Source: Ancylobacter sp. IITR112
GTDB lineage: Bacteria > Pseudomonadota > Alphaproteobacteria > Rhizobiales > Xanthobacteraceae
Length of the DNA: 11,128 nt
Direction of reading: 5' to 3'
Assembly (NCBI RefSeq): GCF_041415945.1
Contig: NZ_JBGCUS010000007.1
Span: forward strand, 1 to 11,128
Shown: positions 1 through 6,920 of the stretch, piece by piece
Layout of the letters: every line of letters starts with the position of its first letter
How positions within the stretch are numbered: the first letter of the stretch is position 1
Notes under the pieces: model-generated
What the model saw: only the letters and a program-made list of their open reading frames with translations
Told to the model about the DNA's origin: nothing
Database searches by the model: none
Translations under genes and position numbers: made by a program

Positions 1-456
1 CCGACCTTCAGGGACAAGATCCGCGAATGGCTGAAAGTGCTGCGCAAGGCCAACTGCGCGGTGATCCTGGCGACGCAGTCGATTTCGGACGCCGAGCGGT
101 CCGGCATCATCGACGTGCTGAAGGAATCCTGCCCGACCAAGATCTGCCTGCCGAATGGTGCGGCGCGTGAGCCGGGTACACGCGAGTTCTACGAGCGCAT
201 CGGCTTCAACGAGCGCCAGATCGAGATCGTCGCGACCGCGCTCCCGAAGCGGGAATACTACGTCGCTTCGCCCGAAGGCCGGCGGCTTTTCGACATGGCG
301 CTCGGCCCGGTCGCGCTCTCCTTCGCCGGCGCCTCCGGCAAGGAAGATCTCAAGCAGATTGCCGCGCTGAAGGCCGAGCATGGCGACAGCTGGCCGGCGC
401 ACTGGCTCCAACAGAGAGGAATAGGCGATGCGGAAGCCCTTCTTCACCAAAGCTAG
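1..456 (+). CDS. trbE: TrbE conjugal transfer ATPase (VirB4 family), C-terminal end only
   Basis: The reading frame is open from base 1 and stops with TAG at 454-456, giving the last 151 residues of a protein whose 5' part lies outside the window. TrbE is the VirB4-type ATPase that powers pilus assembly and DNA transfer at the inner membrane; full-length members are roughly 800 residues, so the Walker A region is not visible. What is seen is the late ATPase core, with the LATQS segment (residues 23-27) followed by a DVLKESCPTKICLPN stretch and an FYERIGF segment typical of TrbE/VirB4 C-termini. The 3' end overlaps trbJ by 29 bases, suggesting translational coupling. The identification rests on remembered family motifs and on the following trbJ-K-L-F-G-H-I order, which is the standard Ti/RP4 arrangement. 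Confidence 0.93.
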   Translation, partial: PTFRDKIREWLKVLRKANCAVILATQSISDAERSGIIDVLKESCPTKICLPNGAAREPGTREFYERIGFNERQIEIVATALPKREYYVASPEGRRLFDMALGPVALSFAGASGKEDLKQIAALKAEHGDSWPAHWLQQRGIGDAEALLHQS

Positions 457-1228
457 TCTTGCCGCGTCGATGGCCCTCGTGGCGACGATGGCTCATGTCT
501 CGCCAGCCCTCTCGGGATCGGCGGCCGGCGGCGCCACCGAATGGACGCAGCTCCTGAACAACGGCGAGCTCGTGACGATGGTGACGAAGTCAACCGAACA
601 GATCAACAATCAAGTCACGCAGATCACCCAACTGGCGGAGCAGATCCAGAACCAGCTGCGCATTTACGAGAACATGCTGCAGAACACCGCCCAGCTGCCG
701 AACCACATCTGGGGGCAGGTGGAGAACGATCTCAACCGGCTGCGCAGCCTTGCCGCTCAAGGGCAGGGCATCGCCTTCTCGATGAGCAATGCCGACGACG
801 TGTTGAAGCAGCGCTTCCAGAGCTATGCCGACTTCAAGACCAACCTCCCCAACGGAGCGACCTTCGCCTCGACCTATCAGAACTGGTCGACGACCAATCG
901 CGACACGATCGCCGGCACGCTCAAGGCGGCCGGTCTCACCGCCGAGCAGTTCTCGTCGGAAGAGTCGACGATGAGCTCGCTCCGCACGATGTCGCAGTCC
1001 GCCGACGGGCAGATGAAGGCGCTGCAGGTCGGCCATCAGATCGCGGCGCAGCAGGTGGCGCAGTTCCAGAAGCTTCGCGGTCTGGTCTCCCAGCAGACGA
1101 CGATGATGGGGACATGGCTCCAGTCCGAGCAAGCGGACAAGGATCTCGCGCAGGCCCGGCGCGAGCAGTTCTTCAACGCGACGACGCCCGGTGTCCGTGG
1201 CGGGCAGACGATGGAGCCGCGCTGGTGA
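428..1228 (+). CDS. trbJ: TrbJ, P-type conjugative transfer protein (VirB5-like)
   Basis: A 266-residue protein. Residues 1 to about 29 form a signal peptide (basic start, hydrophobic core through MALVAT, small residues before the likely cleavage site), so it acts in the periplasm or at the pilus. The WTQLLNNGEL segment just after the signal is typical of TrbJ, and the next 100 residues are Gln/Asn/Leu-rich and probably helical coiled coil, as expected for the VirB5-like minor pilus component. The ATG at 428 is supported by an AGAGAGGA ribosome-binding site just upstream, inside trbE. The gene lies between trbE and trbK, the usual place. Its last 11 residues (256-266, VRGGQTMEPRW) closely match the end of the next protein, TrbK, which is discussed in the findings. 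The stop TGA overlaps the GTG start of trbK. Confidence 0.92.
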   Translation: MRKPFFTKASLAASMALVATMAHVSPALSGSAAGGATEWTQLLNNGELVTMVTKSTEQINNQVTQITQLAEQIQNQLRIYENMLQNTAQLPNHIWGQVENDLNRLRSLAAQGQGIAFSMSNADDVLKQRFQSYADFKTNLPNGATFASTYQNWSTTNRDTIAGTLKAAGLTAEQFSSEESTMSSLRTMSQSADGQMKALQVGHQIAAQQVAQFQKLRGLVSQQTTMMGTWLQSEQADKDLAQARREQFFNATTPGVRGGQTMEPRW

Positions 1229-1425
1229 GCCGGCCGGTCGTCATGGCAGCGCTGGCGGCGGTCCTCGCGCTCGTCGGCCTCACGGTGATCTGGTTCGTCG
1301 TCACGCCCCGGCTGGAGACCACAGCGCCGTCGGTGCAGGAGCAGCGCCAGCGCGCCGAGGACTTCCTCGGCGGCGATCCCGATCGTCCGGTGCGCGGCGG
1401 GCAGGAGATGAAACCACGATGGTAG
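1225..1425 (+). CDS. trbK: TrbK-type putative entry exclusion protein
   Basis: A short 66-residue protein starting at GTG 1225, overlapping the trbJ stop by 4 bases (GTGA). Residues about 6-26 are a single hydrophobic segment (VMAALAAVLALVGLTVIW), followed by a short polar region containing QEQRQRAEDFLGGDP and the tail VRGGQEMKPRW. Size, one membrane segment and position between trbJ and trbL match the small rhizobial TrbK-like proteins annotated as putative entry exclusion proteins. Classical RP4 TrbK is a lipoprotein with a lipobox cysteine; there is no cysteine here, so this belongs to the alternative non-lipoprotein type and the exclusion function is inferred from position and type rather than shown. 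Its stop codon lies within the start region of trbL, and the codons for its tail also carry the trbL ribosome-binding site. Confidence 0.82.
   Translation: MSRPVVMAALAAVLALVGLTVIWFVVTPRLETTAPSVQEQRQRAEDFLGGDPDRPVRGGQEMKPRW
1403..1407 (+). promoter_or_regulatory. Ribosome-binding site of trbL, inside trbK
   Basis: AGGAG, 11 bases before the ATG at 1419. It supports 1419 as the trbL start rather than an upstream start in the long open frame, and it sits in the codons for the GGQEM part of the TrbK tail, so these bases have two jobs. Confidence 0.65.
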
Positions 1426-2606
1426 TCACCCGTCCGTCCCGCGCGCTCGAAATCGGCTTCATCATCATTGCCCTCGTCCTGCTCGCCAGCGCACCGGCGC
1501 TCGCCCAGCAGGGGAGCGTGTTGACCACGCTCGAGAACCAGGTCTCGACGGCCGCGAAAGGCTGGGAGACGACGGTCATGAATGCGGCGCGCTCCCTGTT
1601 CTGGATTCTCGCGGGCATCGAGGTCGGCATCGCCGCGGTGTGGCTCGCCCTGCAGGCAGCCTCACTCGATGCCTGGTTCGCCGAGCTCGTGCGCCGGATC
1701 ATGTTCATCGGCCTGTTCGCCTTCATCCTCGACAGGGGACCGAGCTTCGCCAAGGCGGTCGTCGACAGCCTGTTTCAGATCGGCGCCAATGGCGGCTCGG
1801 CCTCGCCGGCGAACATCTTCGACGCCGGCATCCGTGTCGCCTCCAAGATGTCGGAGCAGGCGAAGTTCGGTCTCTTTGAAGACAATGCACTCGCCATTGC
1901 CGCTGTCTTCGCCATGGTCATCGTCGTCATCGCCTTCAGCCTTGTCGCGGCGATCTTCATTGCGGTGATGGTCGAGATGTATGTCGGCTTGCTCGCCGGC
2001 ATGATCATGCTCGGCCTCGGAGGTTCGTCCTTCACCAAGGACTTCGCCGTCCGATACCTCGTCTATGCCTTCTCGGTCGGCATGAAGCTGATGGCGCTGG
2101 TCATGATCGCACGCATCGGCTCGGAGGTGCTGCTCGGCCTCGCCGAGGCGCCGACGGCCACATCCGACCAGTTCATCACGACGCTCGCGATCGCCGGCAT
2201 CTCCGTCGTCGTGTTCATCATCGCCATGTATGTGCCGCCGATCGTCCAGGGCGTCGTGCAAGGCGCCTCGATCTCCGGCGGCATGGAAGCGATCCGCCAC
2301 GGCGGCCAGGCAGCGACCTTCGCCGCCGGCGGCGCGTTCCTCGGGGCGAGTGCGGCGATGTCCGGCGCGTCGGCGGCGAGGAGCGCGCGAGCTGGTGGCT
2401 CCTCGATGGCGGGAGCGGCGCTGCGCGGCATGGTAGCCGGCATCGGCAATGCGGGATGGGCGGCCGGCTCGGCGGCGAAGGAAAAGGCGATCGCGGCGCC
2501 GGGCGCCTATGCCGGATCCTTGCTCGGCCTGGCCAACGCCAAGCTCGATCAGTCGCGGCAGAAATCGCCGCCACCGCCGCCGCCACCGCCGATTGAGGAC
2601 AAGTGA
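1419..2606 (+). CDS. trbL: TrbL, polytopic inner-membrane channel protein (VirB6-like)
   Basis: A 395-residue membrane protein of the Trb channel, the VirB6-like part that helps pass DNA through the inner membrane. Residues 1-30 resemble a signal peptide ending APALAQQ. Hydrophobic segments follow at about 57-80, 90-105, 156-184, 188-203, 213-232 and 251-277. From about 278 the protein turns into a Gly/Ala/Ser-rich tail and ends in eight consecutive prolines (384-391) before IEDK. The segments VEMYVGLLAGMIMLGLGG and MYVPPIVQGVVQG are typical of TrbL. The open frame extends further upstream, but ATG 1419 is preferred because of the AGGAG site and the signal-like N-terminus; it overlaps trbK by 7 bases. 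A long opposite-strand open frame here is a GC-rich shadow. Confidence 0.93.
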   Translation: MVVTRPSRALEIGFIIIALVLLASAPALAQQGSVLTTLENQVSTAAKGWETTVMNAARSLFWILAGIEVGIAAVWLALQAASLDAWFAELVRRIMFIGLFAFILDRGPSFAKAVVDSLFQIGANGGSASPANIFDAGIRVASKMSEQAKFGLFEDNALAIAAVFAMVIVVIAFSLVAAIFIAVMVEMYVGLLAGMIMLGLGGSSFTKDFAVRYLVYAFSVGMKLMALVMIARIGSEVLLGLAEAPTATSDQFITTLAIAGISVVVFIIAMYVPPIVQGVVQGASISGGMEAIRHGGQAATFAAGGAFLGASAAMSGASAARSARAGGSSMAGAALRGMVAGIGNAGWAAGSAAKEKAIAAPGAYAGSLLGLANAKLDQSRQKSPPPPPPPPIEDK

Positions 2607-2624
2607 GGGGAGACGCGCATCAGC

Positions 2625-3284
2625 ATGGCCGCCAGTCCGCCCGACAATCCCTATATCGCCGCTCGCCAGGAGTGGAACGAGCGCTATGGCTCCTACGTCA
2701 AGGCCGCGGCCGCGTGGCGGCTCGTCGGCATCACCGGCATGCTGATGGCCGTGGTCGGCTTCAGCTACGCGCTCTATCAGAGCACGCAGGTCAAGCTCGT
2801 GCCCTACATTGTCGAGGTCGACCGCCTCGGCACCGCGGTAACAGCCGGCTTCCCCCAGCAGATCGAATATGCCGATCCTCGCGTCGTCCGCGCGACGCTC
2901 GGCACCTTCGTCTCGAACTTCCGCAGCGTGACGCCCGACGCGGTGGTGCAGAAGCAATACATCGATCGCACCTACGCGCTGCTGCGCACCTCCGATCCGG
3001 CGACTGAGAAGATCAACGCCTGGTTTCGCGGCAATTCCCCGTTCGAGAAGGCGAAGAACGCGACCGTCGCGATCGAGGTCAACAATGTCGTGCCGCTCTC
3101 CAACCAGAGCTACCAGATCGACTGGACCGAATATGAGCGCGACCGGAAGGGCAAGGAAACCGCCGTGCGCCGGTTCCGGGGCATCGCCACCGTGACACTG
3201 ACCCCGCCGCAGGACGAGGGCGTCATCCGCCTCAATCCGATCGGTCTCTATCTGCGGGACTTCGAATGGACCGCCCAGCTGTGA
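2625..3284 (+). CDS. trbF: TrbF, mating-pair formation protein (VirB8-like)
   Basis: A 219-residue bitopic inner-membrane protein. The N-terminal [15 protein letters not shown] block (8-22) is a TrbF/VirB8 hallmark, followed by one membrane segment (about 31-52) and a periplasmic domain of about 165 residues with [13 protein letters not shown] just after the membrane. VirB8-like proteins link the inner-membrane complex to the outer core and are needed for assembly of the secretion channel. A strong AGGGGAGA ribosome-binding site lies 11 bases before the ATG. The gene begins 18 bases after the trbL stop and its 3' end overlaps the possible trbG start by 19 bases. Length and order match the family, and there are no signs of damage. 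Confidence 0.94.
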   Translation: MAASPPDNPYIAARQEWNERYGSYVKAAAAWRLVGITGMLMAVVGFSYALYQSTQVKLVPYIVEVDRLGTAVTAGFPQQIEYADPRVVRATLGTFVSNFRSVTPDAVVQKQYIDRTYALLRTSDPATEKINAWFRGNSPFEKAKNATVAIEVNNVVPLSNQSYQIDWTEYERDRKGKETAVRRFRGIATVTLTPPQDEGVIRLNPIGLYLRDFEWTAQL

Positions 3285-4138
3285 AAGGCCCGCGCACGCC
3301 AATGACAAGAGAAGGAACAATCATTGCCGCCATGCTGCTCGTGCTGTCGGCTGTCGTGGCGACGGGTTTCGTCGCTGCGCCTGCCGCCGCCCAGGGGATG
3401 AGCGCGAACGAGGCCCGCGGCACCAACATCTCCGGACAGTGGCGCGGTTCGCGCGGGCTCGTCACCAGAGGGGCGGACGGAAAGGTGATCTTCCTCTATG
3501 GCGAGATCCAGCCCTCGGTCGTGTGCTCGCCCCTGCAGGTCTGCGATATCGAGCTGCAGGCCGGCGAGGTGGTGCGTGATGTGCTCGTCGGCGACACGGT
3601 GCGCTGGAAGGTCGAGCCGGCGACGTCCGGAGCCGTGGGCGGGCAGGCGATCCATCTGATCGTCAAGCCGGCCGAGCCGGGGCTGGTCACCTCGATGGTG
3701 GTGACGACGTCGCGGCGCACCTACCACATCCAGCTCAAATCGCATCAGAGCCAGTACATGGCGCGCATCGGCTTCGAATATCCCGAGGACGTGTCGACCC
3801 GCCTTTCCGACATCAACGCGAGGCTCGAGGCAAGCACCATCCCGGGCGCCGGCGTGCCGGCCGAGCAGCTGAACTTCCAGTACAGCGTCAGCGGCAATGC
3901 TGGCTGGCGGCCGACCCGCGTCTATTCGGACGGCCAGAAGACCTACATCCAGTTTCCGCGCTCGATGTCCGGACAGGACGCCCCGGTGCTCTTCGTCGTC
4001 TCCGGTGGCCAGAACCGCATCGTCAACTACCGCATGAAGGGCAACATGATGGTGGTGGACTACAACGTCGATCGCGCCGTGCTCGTCTCCGGCGTCGGCT
4101 GGCACCAGGACAAGATCACCATCAGCAGGGGAGGGTAG
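3266..4138 (+). CDS. trbG: TrbG, outer-membrane core component (VirB9/CagX-like)
   Basis: A 290-residue VirB9-like protein of the channel's outer core. A signal peptide ends near APAAAQG (about residue 43 from this start). The mature part carries the VirB9 beta-domain signature: [18 protein letters not shown], then [11 protein letters not shown], a VRWKVEPA block, and [11 protein letters not shown]. Two cysteines flank the CSPLQVC segment and could form a disulfide in the periplasm. The start is uncertain. ATG 3266 overlaps trbF by 19 bases and gives a long N-terminal leader; the in-frame ATG at 3302, 17 bases after the trbF stop, gives a more ordinary signal peptide ([13 protein letters not shown]). 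Neither has a strong ribosome-binding site. The protein would be 278 residues from the second start. Stop TAG is 3 bases before the trbH ATG. Confidence 0.92.
   Translation: MDRPAVKGPRTPMTREGTIIAAMLLVLSAVVATGFVAAPAAAQGMSANEARGTNISGQWRGSRGLVTRGADGKVIFLYGEIQPSVVCSPLQVCDIELQAGEVVRDVLVGDTVRWKVEPATSGAVGGQAIHLIVKPAEPGLVTSMVVTTSRRTYHIQLKSHQSQYMARIGFEYPEDVSTRLSDINARLEASTIPGAGVPAEQLNFQYSVSGNAGWRPTRVYSDGQKTYIQFPRSMSGQDAPVLFVVSGGQNRIVNYRMKGNMMVVDYNVDRAVLVSGVGWHQDKITISRGG
4130..4134 (+). promoter_or_regulatory. Ribosome-binding site of trbH
   Basis: GGAGG inside a GGGGAGGG run at the end of trbG. It lies 7 bases from ATG 4142 but only 4 from the in-frame GTG 4139, which favours the ATG as the trbH start. 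Confidence 0.6.
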
Positions 4139-4141
4139 GTG

Positions 4142-4594
4142 ATGACCCCGCGACACCTCGTCCCCCGCCTCCTTGTCGTCGCCTTGGCCGCCGCGCTGCT
4201 CGCCGGCTGCCAAACCTTCGGAACCGAAAGCCTCGTGGCCAGCTCCGCGCCGCAGGAGATTTCAGGTCCCGCGGCAAGCGCCATCGCCGGCGACATGGTC
4301 AGCCGCCTGGCCGAACATGTCGGACCGGGTACCGGCACCATCGTGCTGAAGCCCGATGGCTCGCCGTTTGGCGGCGCGCTCGAGGCCTCGCTGAAGACCT
4401 GGGGCTATGCCGTGGTCAGCGATCAGAAGGCCGAAGGCGAGAAGCTCATTCCGCTCGCCTATGTGATCGGCAGCTATGATGGCCAGGTGCTCGCGCGCCT
4501 CTCGACCGGCTCGCTCGATCTTGGCCGCGCCTACACCGCGACCGCGGCCGGCGCGACGCCGACAAGTCCGTTGTCAGTCATGCAGCGCGGGTGA
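4142..4594 (+). CDS. trbH: TrbH, conjugal transfer lipoprotein
   Basis: A 150-residue protein with an N-terminal lipoprotein signal: basic residues, hydrophobic core, and lipobox LLAGC with the modified cysteine at residue 23. It would be exported and lipid-anchored, in line with the VirB7-like role assigned to TrbH as stabiliser of the outer-membrane core with TrbG and TrbI. The rest is soluble, with a [19 protein letters not shown] segment and the WGYAVVSD block seen in TrbH proteins. It sits between trbG and trbI as in Ti and RP4-type systems. The ATG at 4142 is chosen over GTG 4139 on ribosome-binding-site spacing; the two differ by one residue. The identification relies on context plus the lipobox because this family is poorly conserved. 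Confidence 0.88.
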   Translation: MTPRHLVPRLLVVALAAALLAGCQTFGTESLVASSAPQEISGPAASAIAGDMVSRLAEHVGPGTGTIVLKPDGSPFGGALEASLKTWGYAVVSDQKAEGEKLIPLAYVIGSYDGQVLARLSTGSLDLGRAYTATAAGATPTSPLSVMQRG

Positions 4595-4603
4595 GGGGAG
4601 GGG
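4595..4603 (+). promoter_or_regulatory. Ribosome-binding site of trbI
   Basis: GGGGAGGGG directly after the trbH stop and 3 bases before the ATG at 4607. It is a purine-rich, strong site that supports this start. Confidence 0.6.
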
Positions 4604-4606
4604 AAC

Positions 4607-5896
4607 ATGGTTCAATCCCTCAAGCTCGGCGGGGAAGCGGCCGAACCGAAGATCCGGCGGATCAATCGCCTGCCGATCGTCATCGCGATCGCTCTGGTCG
4701 TCGCCTTCCTCGCCGTGATCATTTACGGGCTAAGCTCGCGCGGACTGTATTTTTCGCGCAACCCGTCGATCGAGCAGGCCGGTGGTGCCCCGGCGTCCAC
4801 CTATGCCGACCAATTGAAGCGTGGCGTCTCGGACGGGATCATCGGCGATCCCGCGGAGGCGCCGGTGTTTCAGCCGACGCCTCCGGAACGAACCGAGCCG
4901 GCGGCCGCGCCAAAGCCCGCCATCGTCCAGCCTGAGCGCGCGACGGCGGAAGGCGAGCCGGACGCTGTTTGGCGCGCTCGGCTCAAGCGAGAGGCCGATG
5001 AGCAATACTATCGCGAGTTGCAACGCCAACGCATGGCGCGGATGCAGGCCAACGACACGGCCTATGACTCACCGATCGCCGTCAACGTCGACAAGTTGCG
5101 CAGCAACGCGCGGAGCGATCCCGCGGCCTCGCAGCCCGCTGGCGCCAGTGCCACGGGCGCCGGCGCGGCCGCGGATCTCTACGGCGCCGCGCTCCGCGCC
5201 GGCCTCACCGGCCAGAACCTCGACCCGAACGCCCAACGGACGAAGGAGGACTTCTTCAATGCCGACATCAAGGAGCTCGGCTATCTCCCCAACCAGGTCG
5301 TGCCGCAGCGCTCGCTCTATGAGCTCAAGCGCGGCTCGGTGATCCCCGCGACGCTCATCACCGGCATCAACTCCGACCTTCCCGGCCGCATCACCGCGCA
5401 GGTCAGCCAGAACGTCTACGACAGCGCCACCGGGCACCGCCTGCTCATCCCGCAGGGAACGAAGCTGTTCGGTCGCTATGACAGCAAGGTCTCGTTCGGC
5501 CAGTCCCGCGTGCTCGTCGTTTGGACTGACATCATCTTCCCGAACGGATCGACGCTGCAGATCGGCGGCATGGCCGGGACCGATGCCGAGGGCTATGGCG
5601 GCTTCAATGACAAGGTGAACAACCACTATCTGAAGACATTTGGGTCCGCGATCCTGCTCGCCGTCATCGGCGCTGGCATGGACATGGCGATCCCGCAGAA
5701 CAACAATCCGTTCGACAATGGAAACAGCGCCGAGGACGCCGCGCGGCGGAATTTCGCGGAGACCTTCGGACGCGTGGCGGAGCGCACGATCAATCGCAAT
5801 CTCGACGTTCAGCCAACGCTGGAGATTCGACCGGGATACAAATTCAATGTCCTCGTCGACCAGGACATCATGTTCCCGGGGGTCTACCGTGGATGA
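4607..5896 (+). CDS. trbI: TrbI, channel scaffold protein (VirB10 family)
   Basis: A 429-residue VirB10-like protein that spans from inner to outer membrane and transmits energy to the channel core. Residues about 23-43 form the single inner-membrane helix. A Pro/Ala-rich linker (roughly 74-110) crosses the periplasm, followed by a charged, probably helical stretch around RLKREADEQYYRELQRQRM. The C-terminal VirB10 domain (about 225-425) contains the typical YELKRGSVIPATLITGINSD block, QVSQNVYDSATG, LIPQGTKLFGRYDS, and the hydrophobic antenna-like region around YLKTFGSAILLAVIGAG. It ends with GYKFNVLVDQDIMFPG, as the family does. It is the last gene of the trb run on this strand; after it comes an inverted repeat and AT-richer DNA, so the operon probably ends here. 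There is no sign of damage. Confidence 0.95.
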   Translation: MVQSLKLGGEAAEPKIRRINRLPIVIAIALVVAFLAVIIYGLSSRGLYFSRNPSIEQAGGAPASTYADQLKRGVSDGIIGDPAEAPVFQPTPPERTEPAAAPKPAIVQPERATAEGEPDAVWRARLKREADEQYYRELQRQRMARMQANDTAYDSPIAVNVDKLRSNARSDPAASQPAGASATGAGAAADLYGAALRAGLTGQNLDPNAQRTKEDFFNADIKELGYLPNQVVPQRSLYELKRGSVIPATLITGINSDLPGRITAQVSQNVYDSATGHRLLIPQGTKLFGRYDSKVSFGQSRVLVVWTDIIFPNGSTLQIGGMAGTDAEGYGGFNDKVNNHYLKTFGSAILLAVIGAGMDMAIPQNNNPFDNGNSAEDAARRNFAETFGRVAERTINRNLDVQPTLEIRPGYKFNVLVDQDIMFPGVYRG

Positions 5897-5928
5897 TTTC
5901 GCAACCGGCCATCGGCTGGCGGTGTGGA

Positions 5929-5950
5929 ATTGAGGTCAGGACCTCTCAAT
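5929..5950. repeat. Inverted repeat just after trbI
   Basis: ATTGAG at 5929-5934 is matched by CTCAAT at 5945-5950, and the inner GAGGTC/GACCTC bases extend the symmetry almost to the centre. A smaller ACAC/GTGT repeat follows at 5952-5963. It lies 32 bases after the trbI stop, a position suited to transcription termination, but no T-run follows on either side, so it may instead be an operator or a weak, Rho-assisted end. It does not match the tra box sequence known from TraR-regulated systems. Confidence 0.4.
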
Positions 5951-6076
5951 AACACGACAGTGTCAAACGATGGCGACGAGGCCAAGCCGCATTCGAAATT
6001 TGACTAACCAATCTCCGCGTTAGCCGAACGCTTCAGGTCCAAATAAGCCAGGTACTGCGTTGCCGAAGAAAAGGCC

Positions 6077-6373
6077 CTAGAATCCCTTCTTGCTTCGCGA
6101 ACTCACTGCCAATTTCCTAACGAGTTGATCAGTAATAGGCTTACTCACCAAGAACGTAACTCCGGTCTTAGTCGCCTTGAGTTTCGAAGATGCGATCTCG
6201 TCTGCATGGGCCGCAATTGCACCCGGATCGACATAGAGACCACATTGTTTGCTGAAGGCGGCATAGCCCGCGACGATCGTCCCTTCGATCTGAAATCCGG
6301 GCCTATCGTACATCATGACTTCTTCGGCGCCTGGCCGCGCCCGCGATAACTGCGCGCGCAGCTGGCCCAACAT
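6077..6373 (-). CDS. DUF1801-family small protein, probably 5'-truncated by loss of its start codon
   Basis: From the first available ATG (6373) the frame encodes 98 residues. The segments PGAEEVMMYDRPGFQI, GYAAFSKQCGLYVDPGAI and GVTFLVSKPI recall the DUF1801/YdhG-like family, small frataxin-fold proteins of uncertain function, usually about 110-125 residues. Family-like sequence continues in frame 20 residues upstream of the ATG (TKKDSHDAYIAAAPEQFRD), back to an ATA at 6431-6433 where an ATG would be expected, and a TAG stop lies shortly before that. No GTG, TTG or CTG is available in between. The gene therefore seems to have lost its start and may be a pseudogene or be made as a shorter protein. 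The base composition is more AT-rich than in the trb genes. It has no obvious role in transfer and may be passenger DNA. Confidence 0.6.
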   Translation of the reverse strand: MLGQLRAQLSRARPGAEEVMMYDRPGFQIEGTIVAGYAAFSKQCGLYVDPGAIAAHADEIASSKLKATKTGVTFLVSKPITDQLVRKLAVSSRSKKGF

Positions 6374-6539
6374 GTCGCGGAACTGCTCCGGTGCGGCGGC
6401 TATATAGGCATCATGGCTGTCCTTCTTCGTTATGCAGACAGTCCCTTTCTAGCATGTCCAAGGGCAACAAATGGGACACTGCAGCTCTTGATACGGCTCT
6501 GACCACGAAGGTGAAGCTGATGTGAGCGGTTCGCTCCTA

Positions 6540-6860
6540 TCACTCCACCGGCACCGGCGGGACATGGCCGAGGACGTCGAGGAGCGTCGAAAGGAGGGTC
6601 TGTTGGGCATGCATGTCGATCATCGCGCTGACATAGGCGATGCGGGCGGGACCTACGCTTTCACAGTTGGCAACAGGCGGCGACCTGCGCCATTCCTCAT
6701 ATTTCGCCTCGGCCGCGTCGCGGAGGCGCCGATGTGTCCTGATTGCCTGAATTGTGATTTGTTCGAGATCTCGCTTGGGGAGATGCTCGGTCAGGCCGAC
6801 GACCGGCCTCAGCGTGACTTTGTGCTCCGGCTGCACAGCGCAGTTCTGGTCGTTTCCCAT
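6540..6860 (-). CDS. traM: TraM, antiactivator of quorum-sensing regulator TraR
   Basis: A 106-residue protein whose core fits Agrobacterium TraM from memory: VTLRPVVGLTEHLP (15-28), DLEQITIQAIRTHRRL (31-46) and IDMHAQQTLLSTLL (81-94). TraM is a small helical cytoplasmic protein that binds the LuxR-type activator TraR and blocks its DNA binding, keeping conjugation off until enough acyl-homoserine lactone has built up. Length matches the family (about 100 residues) and the frame is intact, with ATG at 6860 and an AAGAAGG-type ribosome-binding site a few bases upstream. It lies on the same strand as traH-traB-traF-traA but is separated from them by about 730 bases. Upstream (6921-7100, same strand) is a heavily folded region that could be its leader. 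No traR is visible beside it. Confidence 0.85.
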   Translation of the reverse strand: MGNDQNCAVQPEHKVTLRPVVGLTEHLPKRDLEQITIQAIRTHRRLRDAAEAKYEEWRRSPPVANCESVGPARIAYVSAMIDMHAQQTLLSTLLDVLGHVPPVPVE

Positions 6861-6920
6861 CCGCCTTCTTCTTCAAAGGTCGTCCGCGGTGCGCCCCCGC
6901 AAACGTCAATCCCTGATCCC

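Noticed and set aside
1662..3320. Long open frame of 552 codons on the - strand
   Set aside because: It lies antisense to trbL and trbF, which have clear family motifs and ribosome-binding sites; its His/Asp/Arg-rich protein is typical of a high-GC shadow frame.
3248..4213. Open frame of 321 codons on the - strand
   Set aside because: Antisense to trbG with low-complexity His/Asp/Arg content and no recognisable motif.
5960..6007. Short + strand frame reading VSNDGDEAKPHSKFD
   Set aside because: Only 15 residues before a stop, with no upstream continuation; it could be a gene scrap but nothing supports it.
6454..6525. Mini open frame of 23 residues (+ strand, ATG at 6454)
   Set aside because: Too short, no clear ribosome-binding site and no known family; kept only as a note.
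6904..6909. TTGACG on the - strand as a possible -35 box for traM
   Set aside because: No AT-rich -10 box follows at the right distance; the sequence after it is very GC-rich.
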